A stretch of 32,973 nucleotides of DNA, from assembly GCA_014381305.1 (NCBI GenBank), contig JACNLW010000072.1:1-32973 (forward strand), given 5' to 3'. Below the pieces are notes generated by a model, which did not search any database, had not been told where the DNA came from, and worked only from the letters and a program-made list of their open reading frames with translations. Every line of letters begins with the position of its first letter. Position 1 is the first letter of the stretch. This DNA is from Planctomycetota bacterium. GTDB taxonomy: Bacteria > Planctomycetota > Phycisphaerae > Phycisphaerales > SM1A02. Of the stretch, positions 15,198-22,338 are shown piece by piece. Position numbers and translations under genes: made by a program.

Positions 15198-16760
15198 TTA
15201 ATCTCGGTACACAGGGCGGTCGGCGAGTTCAAAGCTCCACAGGTTTTGTATATCTTCTGGATTCAGTTCTGCGACACCCATACAACTTTTAATAACACTC
15301 GAGGGATTGTCCATTGCGATATCTCCATGCATTTTGAATTTTGCAACAAGAATATCATCAAGATTAGCCACAGTGTTTCTTGCATGCCCAGCAGGGTACA
15401 TAACAAAACCACTATCTAACACAGTTCCATCAGTAAGAGTAATTTTCATAGATGTTGGAATACCGTCTGGATATTTTTCATCATATTCTTTTCCACCATG
15501 TTCAAATGAAATTGTTTCCATAATGGCGCGTGCGGTTGGATGAGAAATTGCATCCGCATCAAAATCATACGGTGTGAGCATGAGCCGTTTCCAAACCTCA
15601 TCATTTGACCGATTGAAAAACTCTGCCCCCTCTTGTTTTGCAACCTCTTGCGCTTTTCGCAACATTGCGGAAACAATGTACACCATAGAATGATCAGCAG
15701 ACTGTCGAGTTTTTGGATCACGCTTGGCAGGATCACCAATGATTCCAAACGCAGGTTCATACGCGGTGATATGAATAGATGTAATTTTTTCAGGTTCAAC
15801 AGCAATGCTTGGGTTTTGTTGAATAAGATCGAGTAAACCTTGCAGTGCACCAGCAGATTGGTGTTCGTATAACCCTATTTTGAAATGCATTCCCATCACA
15901 GCAAAATCATCACCACTATGAGATAAAACCAAATCAAAAGGTGAGTCGCCATTTGTGGGCTCAAACTGCCTAAACACTGACTCTGGATTTCTGAAAATAT
16001 CACGGGGACCCCTAAACCCCTTCATTGATCGTTGCATTGAAAGAATTGCAACCTCTGTACTAATTGCCGCCGACGAACCTTTAGAATCAGAAAGTTGCTT
16101 TCCCGCCCGAATTGCCCGCCAAGGAATGTAATGTGCAACGGTCATTCCAATAGCAGACTCAATCTGTTCTGCAGTTGCGCCGCACATCGCACCGTACACA
16201 GCTGCTGATGCAATTGCACCATGTACAACATGATCTATTTTGTACGTTTTTAAACTAAACACTTCAGCAAGTCTCCCCCGAATCTCGTCAAGCAAGATCA
16301 TTCCGCGAAGCGCATCCCCACCGTCAAGCTTCATTATTTGTGCGGCTGCGATTGGAACAGCATAAAAATCATTGTGTCCAAACTCACCCGCAGTGTGGCC
16401 AAGATCAGGATTAAAACCAAAATTTGTTCCGTTTGAATCCCACTCCCGCACTGCGGCGGCGTTTGCCAAAATAGCTTTTTCTGGTCGCACGCACACACTT
16501 GATCCAAAGACAGTCGCGCCTTCTTTCATCGTGTATTCAAGCGCTTCGTTTTGTAACACAATAGGCGCGTTCGTTTTTACCGAGAGTGCGGAAAGGCCGC
16601 AAAGCACAGCGTCTGTAAAAAACAACGCCGTTCGATCGAGAACCGTGTTGGATGGTTCTCCAATTGACCTGTTCATAAAATCAACGGCGAACTCCCCAAT
16701 TCCGAGCGCTTGATTAGAATTTTTTGGGAGGGTTACAAACGTTTCAGTAACTGTTGTCAT
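15198..16760 (-). CDS. MmgE/PrpD family protein (2-methylcitrate dehydratase-like)
   Basis: A 520-aa member of the MmgE/PrpD family, whose best-known members dehydrate 2-methylcitrate in propionate degradation. Recognisable segments include NAAAVREWDSNGTNFGF, the DLGHTAGEFGHND region (with family-typical histidines), YKIDHVVHGAIASAAVYGAM, and TRQSADHSMVYI near residue 350, a strongly conserved PrpD motif (SADHS). It is a little longer than the 480-aa PrpD of enterobacteria. Its ATG overlaps the fbp stop codon in an ATGA junction (16757-16760), which implies translational coupling. No prpB or prpC is adjacent, so substrate assignment rests on the family alone; related proteins include cis-aconitate decarboxylase and iminodisuccinate epimerase. 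The nearby cobalamin-GTPase fusion would fit propionyl/acyl-CoA metabolism. Confidence 0.85.
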   Translation of the reverse strand: MTTVTETFVTLPKNSNQALGIGEFAVDFMNRSIGEPSNTVLDRTALFFTDAVLCGLSALSVKTNAPIVLQNEALEYTMKEGATVFGSSVCVRPEKAILANAAAVREWDSNGTNFGFNPDLGHTAGEFGHNDFYAVPIAAAQIMKLDGGDALRGMILLDEIRGRLAEVFSLKTYKIDHVVHGAIASAAVYGAMCGATAEQIESAIGMTVAHYIPWRAIRAGKQLSDSKGSSAAISTEVAILSMQRSMKGFRGPRDIFRNPESVFRQFEPTNGDSPFDLVLSHSGDDFAVMGMHFKIGLYEHQSAGALQGLLDLIQQNPSIAVEPEKITSIHITAYEPAFGIIGDPAKRDPKTRQSADHSMVYIVSAMLRKAQEVAKQEGAEFFNRSNDEVWKRLMLTPYDFDADAISHPTARAIMETISFEHGGKEYDEKYPDGIPTSMKITLTDGTVLDSGFVMYPAGHARNTVANLDDILVAKFKMHGDIAMDNPSSVIKSCMGVAELNPEDIQNLWSFELADRPVYRD

Positions 16761-17743
16761 GTTGTGTGTTTCAAAAATTGATCTACTTGATCGGTTGATC
16801 CAAGGACCACACTTGTTCGTTCGTGTAATCCTGTTGGATGAATGTCGAGAATACGATCGCCCAGCGCGGTCGCCTTTCCCCCCGCCTGTTCAATAATCAT
16901 AGCCATTGGGTTTGCTTCGTACATCAGGCGAAGTTTCCCCTCGGGTTTATCACTTGTTGGCGGGTATATAAATACTCCGCCTTTCAATAATGTTCGGTGT
17001 ACATCCGCGACCATAGAACCAATGTACCTACTCGAGTAATTGTTTTGATGAGCCCACTCCAAATATGACTGAACCCCATCACTAAACCTTGCTGTGTACG
17101 CTTCATTAATCGAATACGTCTTGTTTCCGTTTGGAATTTGAAGTTTTGCTTCGACAAGCACAAAAGATCCAATTGCTTGATCAAGCACAAACATATTGAC
17201 ACCATTGCCTGTTGTTAAAACAAGAATGGTTGATGATCCGTACAAGACATACCCAGCAGCGACCTGCTTGTTGCCCTTTTGCAGAATGGCATCCTCTCTT
17301 GTTCCACCATCTGGAAGACGAAGTACACTAAAAATAGTTCCAACCCCAACCGAGACATCGATATTTGACGACCCATCAAGTGGATCAAAAAGAACAGCGT
17401 ATTTTCCACCCTCTGTTCTTTTGCGAAGAAAAAATGGCGTTTCATTTTCTTCACTCGCAAGAATCCCGACATTGTCACGATCTCCAAGACACCGCAAAAT
17501 GAGTTCGTTGGAAATAACATCAAGTTTGTGTTGCATTTCACCCTGCACATTTTCAGAACCAACCTCCCCCACTACATCTTCAATTCTTGCACAGCGAACC
17601 TTGTTTCCAATGGCCTTGGTCGCAAGCGAAATGGCCGAGAGTATCCACGAAAACTCACCAGTGGCATCTTCGTACTTTTGTTCTTCTGCCAAAATATGGC
17701 TTTGCAGGCTTGTTAGATTGTCGCTTGTCCAATTGTGTTCCAT
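16757..17743 (-). CDS. fbp: Fructose-1,6-bisphosphatase, class I
   Basis: Hydrolyses fructose-1,6-bisphosphate to fructose-6-phosphate in gluconeogenesis. The 328-aa protein has the class I metal/substrate motifs: ASEENE, the FDPLDGSSNIDVSVGVGTIF block around residue 120, YIGSMVADVHRTLLKGG, and the C-terminal KLRLMYEANPMAMIIEQAGG active-site signature. Length and order are normal. The start at 17743 is divergent from the thiolase gene, with 101 bp between them that contains a perfect inverted repeat (17772-17818). The 3' end overlaps the PrpD-family gene by 4 nt, so both are probably made from one mRNA. Pairing a gluconeogenic enzyme with a propionate-type enzyme is functionally sensible for growth on organic acids, but that link is inference. 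Confidence 0.96.
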   Translation of the reverse strand: MEHNWTSDNLTSLQSHILAEEQKYEDATGEFSWILSAISLATKAIGNKVRCARIEDVVGEVGSENVQGEMQHKLDVISNELILRCLGDRDNVGILASEENETPFFLRKRTEGGKYAVLFDPLDGSSNIDVSVGVGTIFSVLRLPDGGTREDAILQKGNKQVAAGYVLYGSSTILVLTTGNGVNMFVLDQAIGSFVLVEAKLQIPNGNKTYSINEAYTARFSDGVQSYLEWAHQNNYSSRYIGSMVADVHRTLLKGGVFIYPPTSDKPEGKLRLMYEANPMAMIIEQAGGKATALGDRILDIHPTGLHERTSVVLGSTDQVDQFLKHTT

Positions 17744-17771
17744 AGTGTTTCACATGACCTTGATGTGTTTA

Positions 17772-17818
17772 GATAGAATATGTGCCCTCGCAGTGGGTTA
17801 CAGATAACATATTCTATC
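17772..17818. promoter_or_regulatory. Perfect 12-bp inverted repeat in the fbp/thiolase divergent region
   Basis: GATAGAATATGT (17772-17783) is the exact reverse complement of ACATATTCTATC (17807-17818), separated by 23 nt. Each arm carries TAGAAT, a good -10-like hexamer. The plus-strand copy points toward the thiolase gene and the minus-strand copy toward fbp, so the two would face each other. Each would give a leader of about 60 nt. No clear -35 elements are seen. It could alternatively be a two-half-site operator or an RNA/DNA cruciform. Confidence 0.6.
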
Positions 17819-17844
17819 CACCTCAGAAAATAAGGCACAGACAC

Positions 17845-19026
17845 ATGACAACTACAGATATATCAAAACAACCCGTTATTCTTGCAGCCCGCCGCACCGT
17901 CGTTGGGCGTTTTTTAGGCGGACTTTCACGGGTTCCATCCCCAGAGATTGGTTCATGGGCTATTGGGGCGGCTGTAGAAGATTCCGGCGTTGATCCGGCA
18001 TCAATTGACGAATGCATCATGGGGTGCGTACTTCAAGCGGGTGTTGGGCAAAATCCATCCCGCCAAGCAGGTTTAATGGCAGGTTTGCCAAGTTCCCTTT
18101 CGGCGGTAACCGTGAACAAGGTTTGCGGCAGCGGGTTGCAGTCTGTGATGCAAGGGGCACAATCAATCAAGGCGGGAGACACAAACATTGTTGTTGCGGG
18201 CGGTATGGAAAACATGTCAAACGCACCGCACCTCGCACACATAAGAAACGGGATTAAATTTGGCGAAGGAAAACTTATTGACCACATGCAACACGACGGT
18301 CTTACTTGTCCATTCGAAAACTGGGGCATGGGATCTGCTGCTGAGTGGACCGCAAATGAGTTTGATATTTCACGCGAAGCACAAGACGCATATTCCGCGC
18401 AATCTCACCAACGCGCAGCGCACGCAATAAGCGAAGGTTGGTTTAATGATGAACAAATTACTTTCGAAGCCAAACAAGTAAAACAACGCGCTGATGTCAC
18501 CCAAGACGAAGGTGTTCGTGCAGATTCAACCGCTGAATCACTAGGAAAACTTCGCCCTGCATTCGCAAAAGAAGGAAGTGTAACCGCCGGCAACGCATCA
18601 CAAATTTCTGATGGCGGCGCAGCTCTCATTGTTGCTTCCCCAAACACAGAGGGTGAAGTTCTTGCACGTATTGTTGATTACAACACGCAAGGTGTCGACC
18701 CAAAAGAAATATTCACTGCCCCCGGAAAAGGCATTGCCACACTGCTTGAGCGAAACAGCCTATCTGTTTCAGATATTGATTTGTTTGAAATTAACGAAGC
18801 GTTCGCTGTGCAAGTGTTGCAAAACCTCGCACACTTGGGCTTAGATCAAACGAATGTAAATGTATGTGGCGGAGGGATTGCACTTGGTCATCCAATTGGT
18901 GGTTCTGGCGCGCGCGTCCTTGTGACGCTCGTTCACCAAATGCGTCGCCTTGATGCAAAACGCGGCGTTGTGAGTTTGTGCCTCGGTGGCGGCAATGCAG
19001 TTTCCATGTTGCTCGAGCGAGATTAA
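17845..19026 (+). CDS. Thiolase (acetyl-CoA acetyltransferase)
   Basis: A 393-aa thiolase that condenses or cleaves acyl-CoA/acetyl-CoA. The catalytic residues are visible: the nucleophilic Cys in NKVCGSGLQSVM, the NEAFAVQ loop, His in GGGIALGHPIGGSGARV, and the second Cys in CLGGGNA. Length and motif order match biosynthetic acetoacetyl-CoA thiolase as well as degradative types, so direction is not decided. ATG 17845 is preferred over 17782 because the upstream residues do not resemble the family and would overlap the inverted repeat; an AAGG lies about 10 nt before it. It has no cotranscribed partner downstream; instead a tandem-repeat island begins at its stop codon. Confidence 0.94.
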   Translation: MTTTDISKQPVILAARRTVVGRFLGGLSRVPSPEIGSWAIGAAVEDSGVDPASIDECIMGCVLQAGVGQNPSRQAGLMAGLPSSLSAVTVNKVCGSGLQSVMQGAQSIKAGDTNIVVAGGMENMSNAPHLAHIRNGIKFGEGKLIDHMQHDGLTCPFENWGMGSAAEWTANEFDISREAQDAYSAQSHQRAAHAISEGWFNDEQITFEAKQVKQRADVTQDEGVRADSTAESLGKLRPAFAKEGSVTAGNASQISDGGAALIVASPNTEGEVLARIVDYNTQGVDPKEIFTAPGKGIATLLERNSLSVSDIDLFEINEAFAVQVLQNLAHLGLDQTNVNVCGGGIALGHPIGGSGARVLVTLVHQMRRLDAKRGVVSLCLGGGNAVSMLLERD

Positions 19027-19106
19027 CTCACCCCCGAACCCCCGAATCCTCAAAGCAAGTTCACCCTCGAAATAAGTTCACCCCCGAAATAAACTCACCC
19101 TCGGTT
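19025..19106. repeat. Second C-rich tandem repeat island, related to 7793-7902
   Basis: It begins at the thiolase stop codon. Two clean 17-bp units, AAGTTCACCC(T/C)CGAAAT at 19057-19073 and 19074-19090, are followed by a third diverged unit (19091-19106, AAACTCACCCTCGGTT) and preceded by degenerate copies of CTCACCCCCGAA and CCCCCGAA (19025-19043). The core CACCCCCGAAA is shared with the island between holB and comEC, though the A-run and unit length differ. Function is unknown; it is not a canonical terminator because no stem-loop followed by a T-run is evident. Confidence 0.75.
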
Positions 19107-19112
19107 AGTTTT

Positions 19113-19244
19113 TTACCTCGAAGAACCAGTGGGTCTGGTTGCTTTCGCTGTATTTGACGCTGGCCGTCTAACTTTTACTGATGCTCGCGAAGTAATGCGC
19201 GGTCTATCTGTTTGCGATCGTTTTGGTGATATTGGTCGTTTCAT
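19113..19244 (-). CDS. Candidate 43-residue highly basic peptide
   Basis: A short open frame on the minus strand. ATG 19244 is preceded by a perfect GGAGG (complement of CCTCC at 19253-19257) with 8-nt spacing, and the frame ends at TAA 19115-19113. It starts 16 nt after the deaminase stop codon, as the possible last gene of that operon. The product begins MKRPISPKRSQT and is almost entirely Arg, Lys, Ser, Pro and Thr with hardly any hydrophobic residues, so it would be disordered and nucleic-acid-binding if expressed. I do not recognise a family. An opposite-strand frame (from GTG 19129) is also open here, so coding character is not proven. The best support is the ribosome-binding site and operon position. 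Confidence 0.42.
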   Translation of the reverse strand: MKRPISPKRSQTDRPRITSRASVKVRRPASNTAKATRPTGSSR

Positions 19245-19260
19245 TTATCACGCCTCCTTA

Positions 19261-19704
19261 TTACAGGCCTATGTCTTCGGCCCACAAATCAGGTTTTTCA
19301 TGCTTCAGCCGCTGCATCAACGCAACACAACGCGCATCATGAATCACCTGTATCTCAACACCATTCGAACATAAAAGTTCTTCTGCGCCAAGAAAATTCT
19401 CATTTTCTCCAATAATCACGCGTGGAATGCCAAAAAGAAGGGTTGTGCCAGAGCACATAATGCACGGACTGAGTGTTGAAACAAGCGTAAGTGATTTCCA
19501 ATCCCTTCTTCTTCCAGCATTTCTAATACATACAACTTCAGCATGGGCGGTCGGATCCCCGCTTTGAACTCGCATATTGTGGCCACGAGAAACAATGGAT
19601 CCGCTTTCATCAACAAGTGACGAGCCAATTGGTATTCCACCCTCTTCCCACGATTTTTCAGCCTGTTCAATAGCAGCATCAAGCCACGCTTGTTCGAAGT
19701 TCAT
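19261..19704 (-). CDS. Cytosine deaminase, yeast FCY1 type (nucleoside/CMP deaminase family)
   Basis: Zinc-dependent deaminase of 147 aa from ATG 19704. Zinc and catalytic residues are H54-A-E56 and C81-x-x-C84 (TLSPCIMC). Beyond the generic fold it matches what I recall of fungal cytosine deaminase almost along its length: EGGIPIG, RGHNMR, STLSPCIMC, a GIPR...GEN-NF segment, and the C-terminal tail D/LWAEDIGL. That makes cytosine-to-uracil conversion the best guess, and upp in the divergent operon would use the uracil. Yeast has HGE where this protein has HAE. The start overlaps the preceding gene's stop in an ATGA junction (19701-19704), which fixes it; a longer frame starting at 19803 adds only out-of-family residues. 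Confidence 0.85.
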   Translation of the reverse strand: MNFEQAWLDAAIEQAEKSWEEGGIPIGSSLVDESGSIVSRGHNMRVQSGDPTAHAEVVCIRNAGRRRDWKSLTLVSTLSPCIMCSGTTLLFGIPRVIIGENENFLGAEELLCSNGVEIQVIHDARCVALMQRLKHEKPDLWAEDIGL

Positions 19705-20207
19705 TCTGTCTCGACGATGGCGGTTTGTTCGGTAGCAACATAATTTGGTGCAGGTGCCTGTGCAACTGGAATCAACCAGATTCGTTCTCGGTTTACTTTC
19801 CAAGGATTCGACAATGATTTTGATAAGTACAAAGTTGCAGTTTCGTATCCACCACCAGCGCGAGGAAAGGTAATATCTGCTTCTGCTTTTAGTCCCCGAA
19901 CACGCAATTCAGTGATGTGATATGCCTGATCACCTTCGATTTGTAACGGAGCAGAGTCCGCAACCCGCGCCGTTACGATGTCGTATGTTTCACCCACCAT
20001 TCCTTCAGGAAGGTTGTACACAGCTGTTTCCATACCACCATAACGATTGTGTGCGTATTCGATAGTGGTGACTAAAATTGTTGGAACAGGCTCATAAGAA
20101 GAGTTAGAAAAACTAACTGCAGAATCAACTTCAATTGGTGGATATGTTGCAATTGGTGAGCAGCAGCAAAGAATTGATATGACGATAAGTGTGAGTAGGT
20201 ATTTCAT
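19701..20207 (-). CDS. Small exported or lipoprotein-like hypothetical protein
   Basis: A 168-aa protein of unknown function. From ATG 20207 it begins MKYLLTLIVISILCCCSP, a signal peptide with three consecutive cysteines (14-16). It is probably lipidated, although the residue before each candidate cysteine (Leu or Cys) is not the usual Gly/Ala/Ser. The mature part is beta-rich with no motif I recognise. It lies 26 nt after the ubiX stop codon and its stop overlaps the deaminase start by 4 nt, so it is translated from the tolC-hlyD-ubiX-deaminase mRNA. An earlier in-frame start at 20243 would add 12 residues and overlap ubiX; the signal peptide argues for 20207. Confidence 0.75.
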   Translation of the reverse strand: MKYLLTLIVISILCCCSPIATYPPIEVDSAVSFSNSSYEPVPTILVTTIEYAHNRYGGMETAVYNLPEGMVGETYDIVTARVADSAPLQIEGDQAYHITELRVRGLKAEADITFPRAGGGYETATLYLSKSLSNPWKVNRERIWLIPVAQAPAPNYVATEQTAIVETE

Positions 20208-20233
20208 GCGTAAAGTGTAACAAAGAGTGTCCA

Positions 20234-20809
20234 CTAGCACCATCGAACCGGCAAATCATGGTGTATTCCAACAAGATCGACGATCTTTCCAGCCATAAAA
20301 TCAACCAAATCATCTATGGTTTTAGGTTGCATATAAAAACCGGGCGATAATGGTGCAATTGTTGCGCCAGCCCTCGAGAGTGTTGCGAGATTTTCTACAT
20401 CAATCCCACTAACAGGAGTTTCCCTGTGCGCCAAAATTAATTTTCTACCCTCTTTTAAAGTGACCGCTGCTGCTCGCTGGACCAACGTGTTTGTTATACC
20501 GCTTGCGACCGCGCCAACACTGTTACTTGAACAAGGAACAATTATCATTCCATCGTGTAAAAAACTTCCAGATGCGACCGAAGACCCCAAATTTTTATCG
20601 TTGTGTATGACAAGAAGTTGCTCATCTACTTTAAAATGCTCAGCGCACAATGTTGTGATGTTTGATTCTTCAAACAATAACCGCCGTCCCATTGTAGAAA
20701 CAACGAGGTGTACCTCTACCCCGTATTCAATAAGCAACTGTATAACTCGTACGGAATAAGGTGCGCCCGATGCGCCTGTAATTCCAACTACTATTTTTTT
20801 GGTTGTCAT
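20234..20809 (-). CDS. ubiX: Flavin prenyltransferase UbiX
   Basis: Makes the prenylated FMN cofactor used by UbiD-type decarboxylases. The 191-aa protein has the N-terminal VGITGASGAPYSVRV flavin loop, a CSSNSVGAVASGITNTLVQRAA block typical of UbiX, the LILAHRETPVS phosphate-binding segment, and the conserved PLSPGFYMQPKTIDDLVDF C-terminal region. Its ATG overlaps the hlyD stop codon (ATGA, 20806-20809). No ubiD is adjacent, so the partner decarboxylase must be elsewhere. The placement inside an efflux-type operon is unusual and gives no obvious functional link. Confidence 0.95.
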   Translation of the reverse strand: MTTKKIVVGITGASGAPYSVRVIQLLIEYGVEVHLVVSTMGRRLLFEESNITTLCAEHFKVDEQLLVIHNDKNLGSSVASGSFLHDGMIIVPCSSNSVGAVASGITNTLVQRAAAVTLKEGRKLILAHRETPVSGIDVENLATLSRAGATIAPLSPGFYMQPKTIDDLVDFMAGKIVDLVGIHHDLPVRWC

Positions 20810-22338
20810 TGTTTTTCACCAGAATCCAATGTGCCAGTTACCATGCTAGGTGGCGGATCTCGCAGAAGAACAATATCTCCTTCAACAAGCCCATCATTTA
20901 TAACCGTAAACGATTCACTAAACTCCCCAATCGTAACTTCTCGTTGTACAAAGCCACCATCTTTTTGTAACCACACCCAAATAACCCCCCTTTTTCTGTG
21001 TATGGCATGTATAGGTACAAAGAGTTGATCTTCAGCCATACCCACCAATATTTCAGCCGAACATCGCATTGAAGGTTTGAGACCAACGGTGTTTTCTTCT
21101 GTCAATTGGATTTTTATTGTGTAATCGCGCCGGTTCGGATCTCTCCACCCACCGCCAGATGCAAGGACGCCAACTGAAATCACCTCACCATTAAAGACCC
21201 CGTCTGGAAAAGCGTCACAAATCACAGACGCTTGTTGACCAATTTCAATGAGTCCACTGAGCGCCTCGTTCACTTTTACTTCTGCCACCATGAGTTCAGT
21301 GTTTGGAATAATCATGACTAACTCGTTGCGATAGAGTTTTTTCCCAACACCGATTGGCTCACCCTCTCGACCCCGCTCTTCTCCCAAACTTGATGCGTAC
21401 ACCACCATTCCGTTTGCTGGGGAAGTAACGACACACATATCGAGCTGGTCTTCAAGTTTTTGAAGACCCTCTTGTTTGTTTGCGAGCCTTTTTTCTGCAG
21501 CCAATACATTTGATTCAGCACTTCTGGTTTCAGAAGCGAGCCGCTCAACAGCCCGTTCCAATTCATCTTTCGCTTGTTGTAGATCAGACTCTTTTTTCTG
21601 CTTGTCTTGTTTAAACGTGTAATTGTTGTAAACATCAACATCAAGAAGCGCTTTTTTTAGTTGTGCGTCTGCTTTTAAAAGCGCAATCTCATCTCGATCA
21701 AGTTCGTCTTTGCTCAAAAACTCTTTTTCATAGAGTTTTACAGATGATTCGAACTTTCCAGAAAGTCGCGTGAAATCTTTCTGCGCAGTTTGCACAGCCA
21801 AATCAAGCGATTGTCTTCTTGCTACCACCTCACCCTTTTCCCAAGATTGCAGGGCAAGCTCGGCAAGATCAACAGCAAGCTGTTTTACTGCTAACTCAGA
21901 GTCTCGTTTTTTCTTTAAAATAACAAGATTTGCCGTAGATCCATCTAAATTATTAATACTGGTTGTCACACTATCTTGCGAACTTCTAATTGCATTTTGT
22001 ATCGATTCGTCGTTGAGTCGAAGCAAAACATCGCCAGCCACAACCTTAGATCCTTCGTCAACCAATTCGATAATGACGGCATTTGCTTCCAGTGCGTTGT
22101 GGATGTTTACTTGTTCGAGTGCCGCAAGTTCCCCAGAAGTTGGAACAGTAATCTCAAAGCTACCAACCCCAACCTCATACAAAGCTCCAGCCCCAAGCGA
22201 GCCATTGTCCGAAGACTTATTTGTTGGAATAGCCCAAACAATGAGAATACATACAGCGATTAATGTTACAAGAATTGCTGAAATAGAAACGCCGCGTTTC
22301 ATTGGCACAGGTTGTAATTGACTTTTGAATATACTCAT
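20806..22338 (-). CDS. HlyD-type periplasmic adaptor (membrane fusion protein)
   Basis: A 510-aa adaptor joining an inner-membrane pump to an outer-membrane channel. It has one N-terminal membrane anchor (about residues 17-37), then a beta-barrel/lipoyl half (SGELAALEQVNI ... VDEGSKVVAGDVLLRL), and a long Lys/Glu/Gln-rich coiled-coil hairpin (about residues 105-300). The returning lipoyl half follows (VTSPANGMVVYA) and C-terminal beta domains end near GDIVLLRDPPPS. The coiled coil is long for the MacA/HlyD class. Its start overlaps the TolC-type gene stop (22335-22338). No transporter gene is in the operon, so it may serve a pump encoded elsewhere. Confidence 0.9.
   Translation of the reverse strand: MSIFKSQLQPVPMKRGVSISAILVTLIAVCILIVWAIPTNKSSDNGSLGAGALYEVGVGSFEITVPTSGELAALEQVNIHNALEANAVIIELVDEGSKVVAGDVLLRLNDESIQNAIRSSQDSVTTSINNLDGSTANLVILKKKRDSELAVKQLAVDLAELALQSWEKGEVVARRQSLDLAVQTAQKDFTRLSGKFESSVKLYEKEFLSKDELDRDEIALLKADAQLKKALLDVDVYNNYTFKQDKQKKESDLQQAKDELERAVERLASETRSAESNVLAAEKRLANKQEGLQKLEDQLDMCVVTSPANGMVVYASSLGEERGREGEPIGVGKKLYRNELVMIIPNTELMVAEVKVNEALSGLIEIGQQASVICDAFPDGVFNGEVISVGVLASGGGWRDPNRRDYTIKIQLTEENTVGLKPSMRCSAEILVGMAEDQLFVPIHAIHRKRGVIWVWLQKDGGFVQREVTIGEFSESFTVINDGLVEGDIVLLRDPPPSMVTGTLDSGEKQ

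Noticed and set aside
19129-19374. Plus-strand 81-aa frame starting at GTG 19129
   Set aside because: No ribosome-binding site, runs antisense through the 3' end of the deaminase gene, and no recognisable family; the minus-strand small ORF has better start signals.
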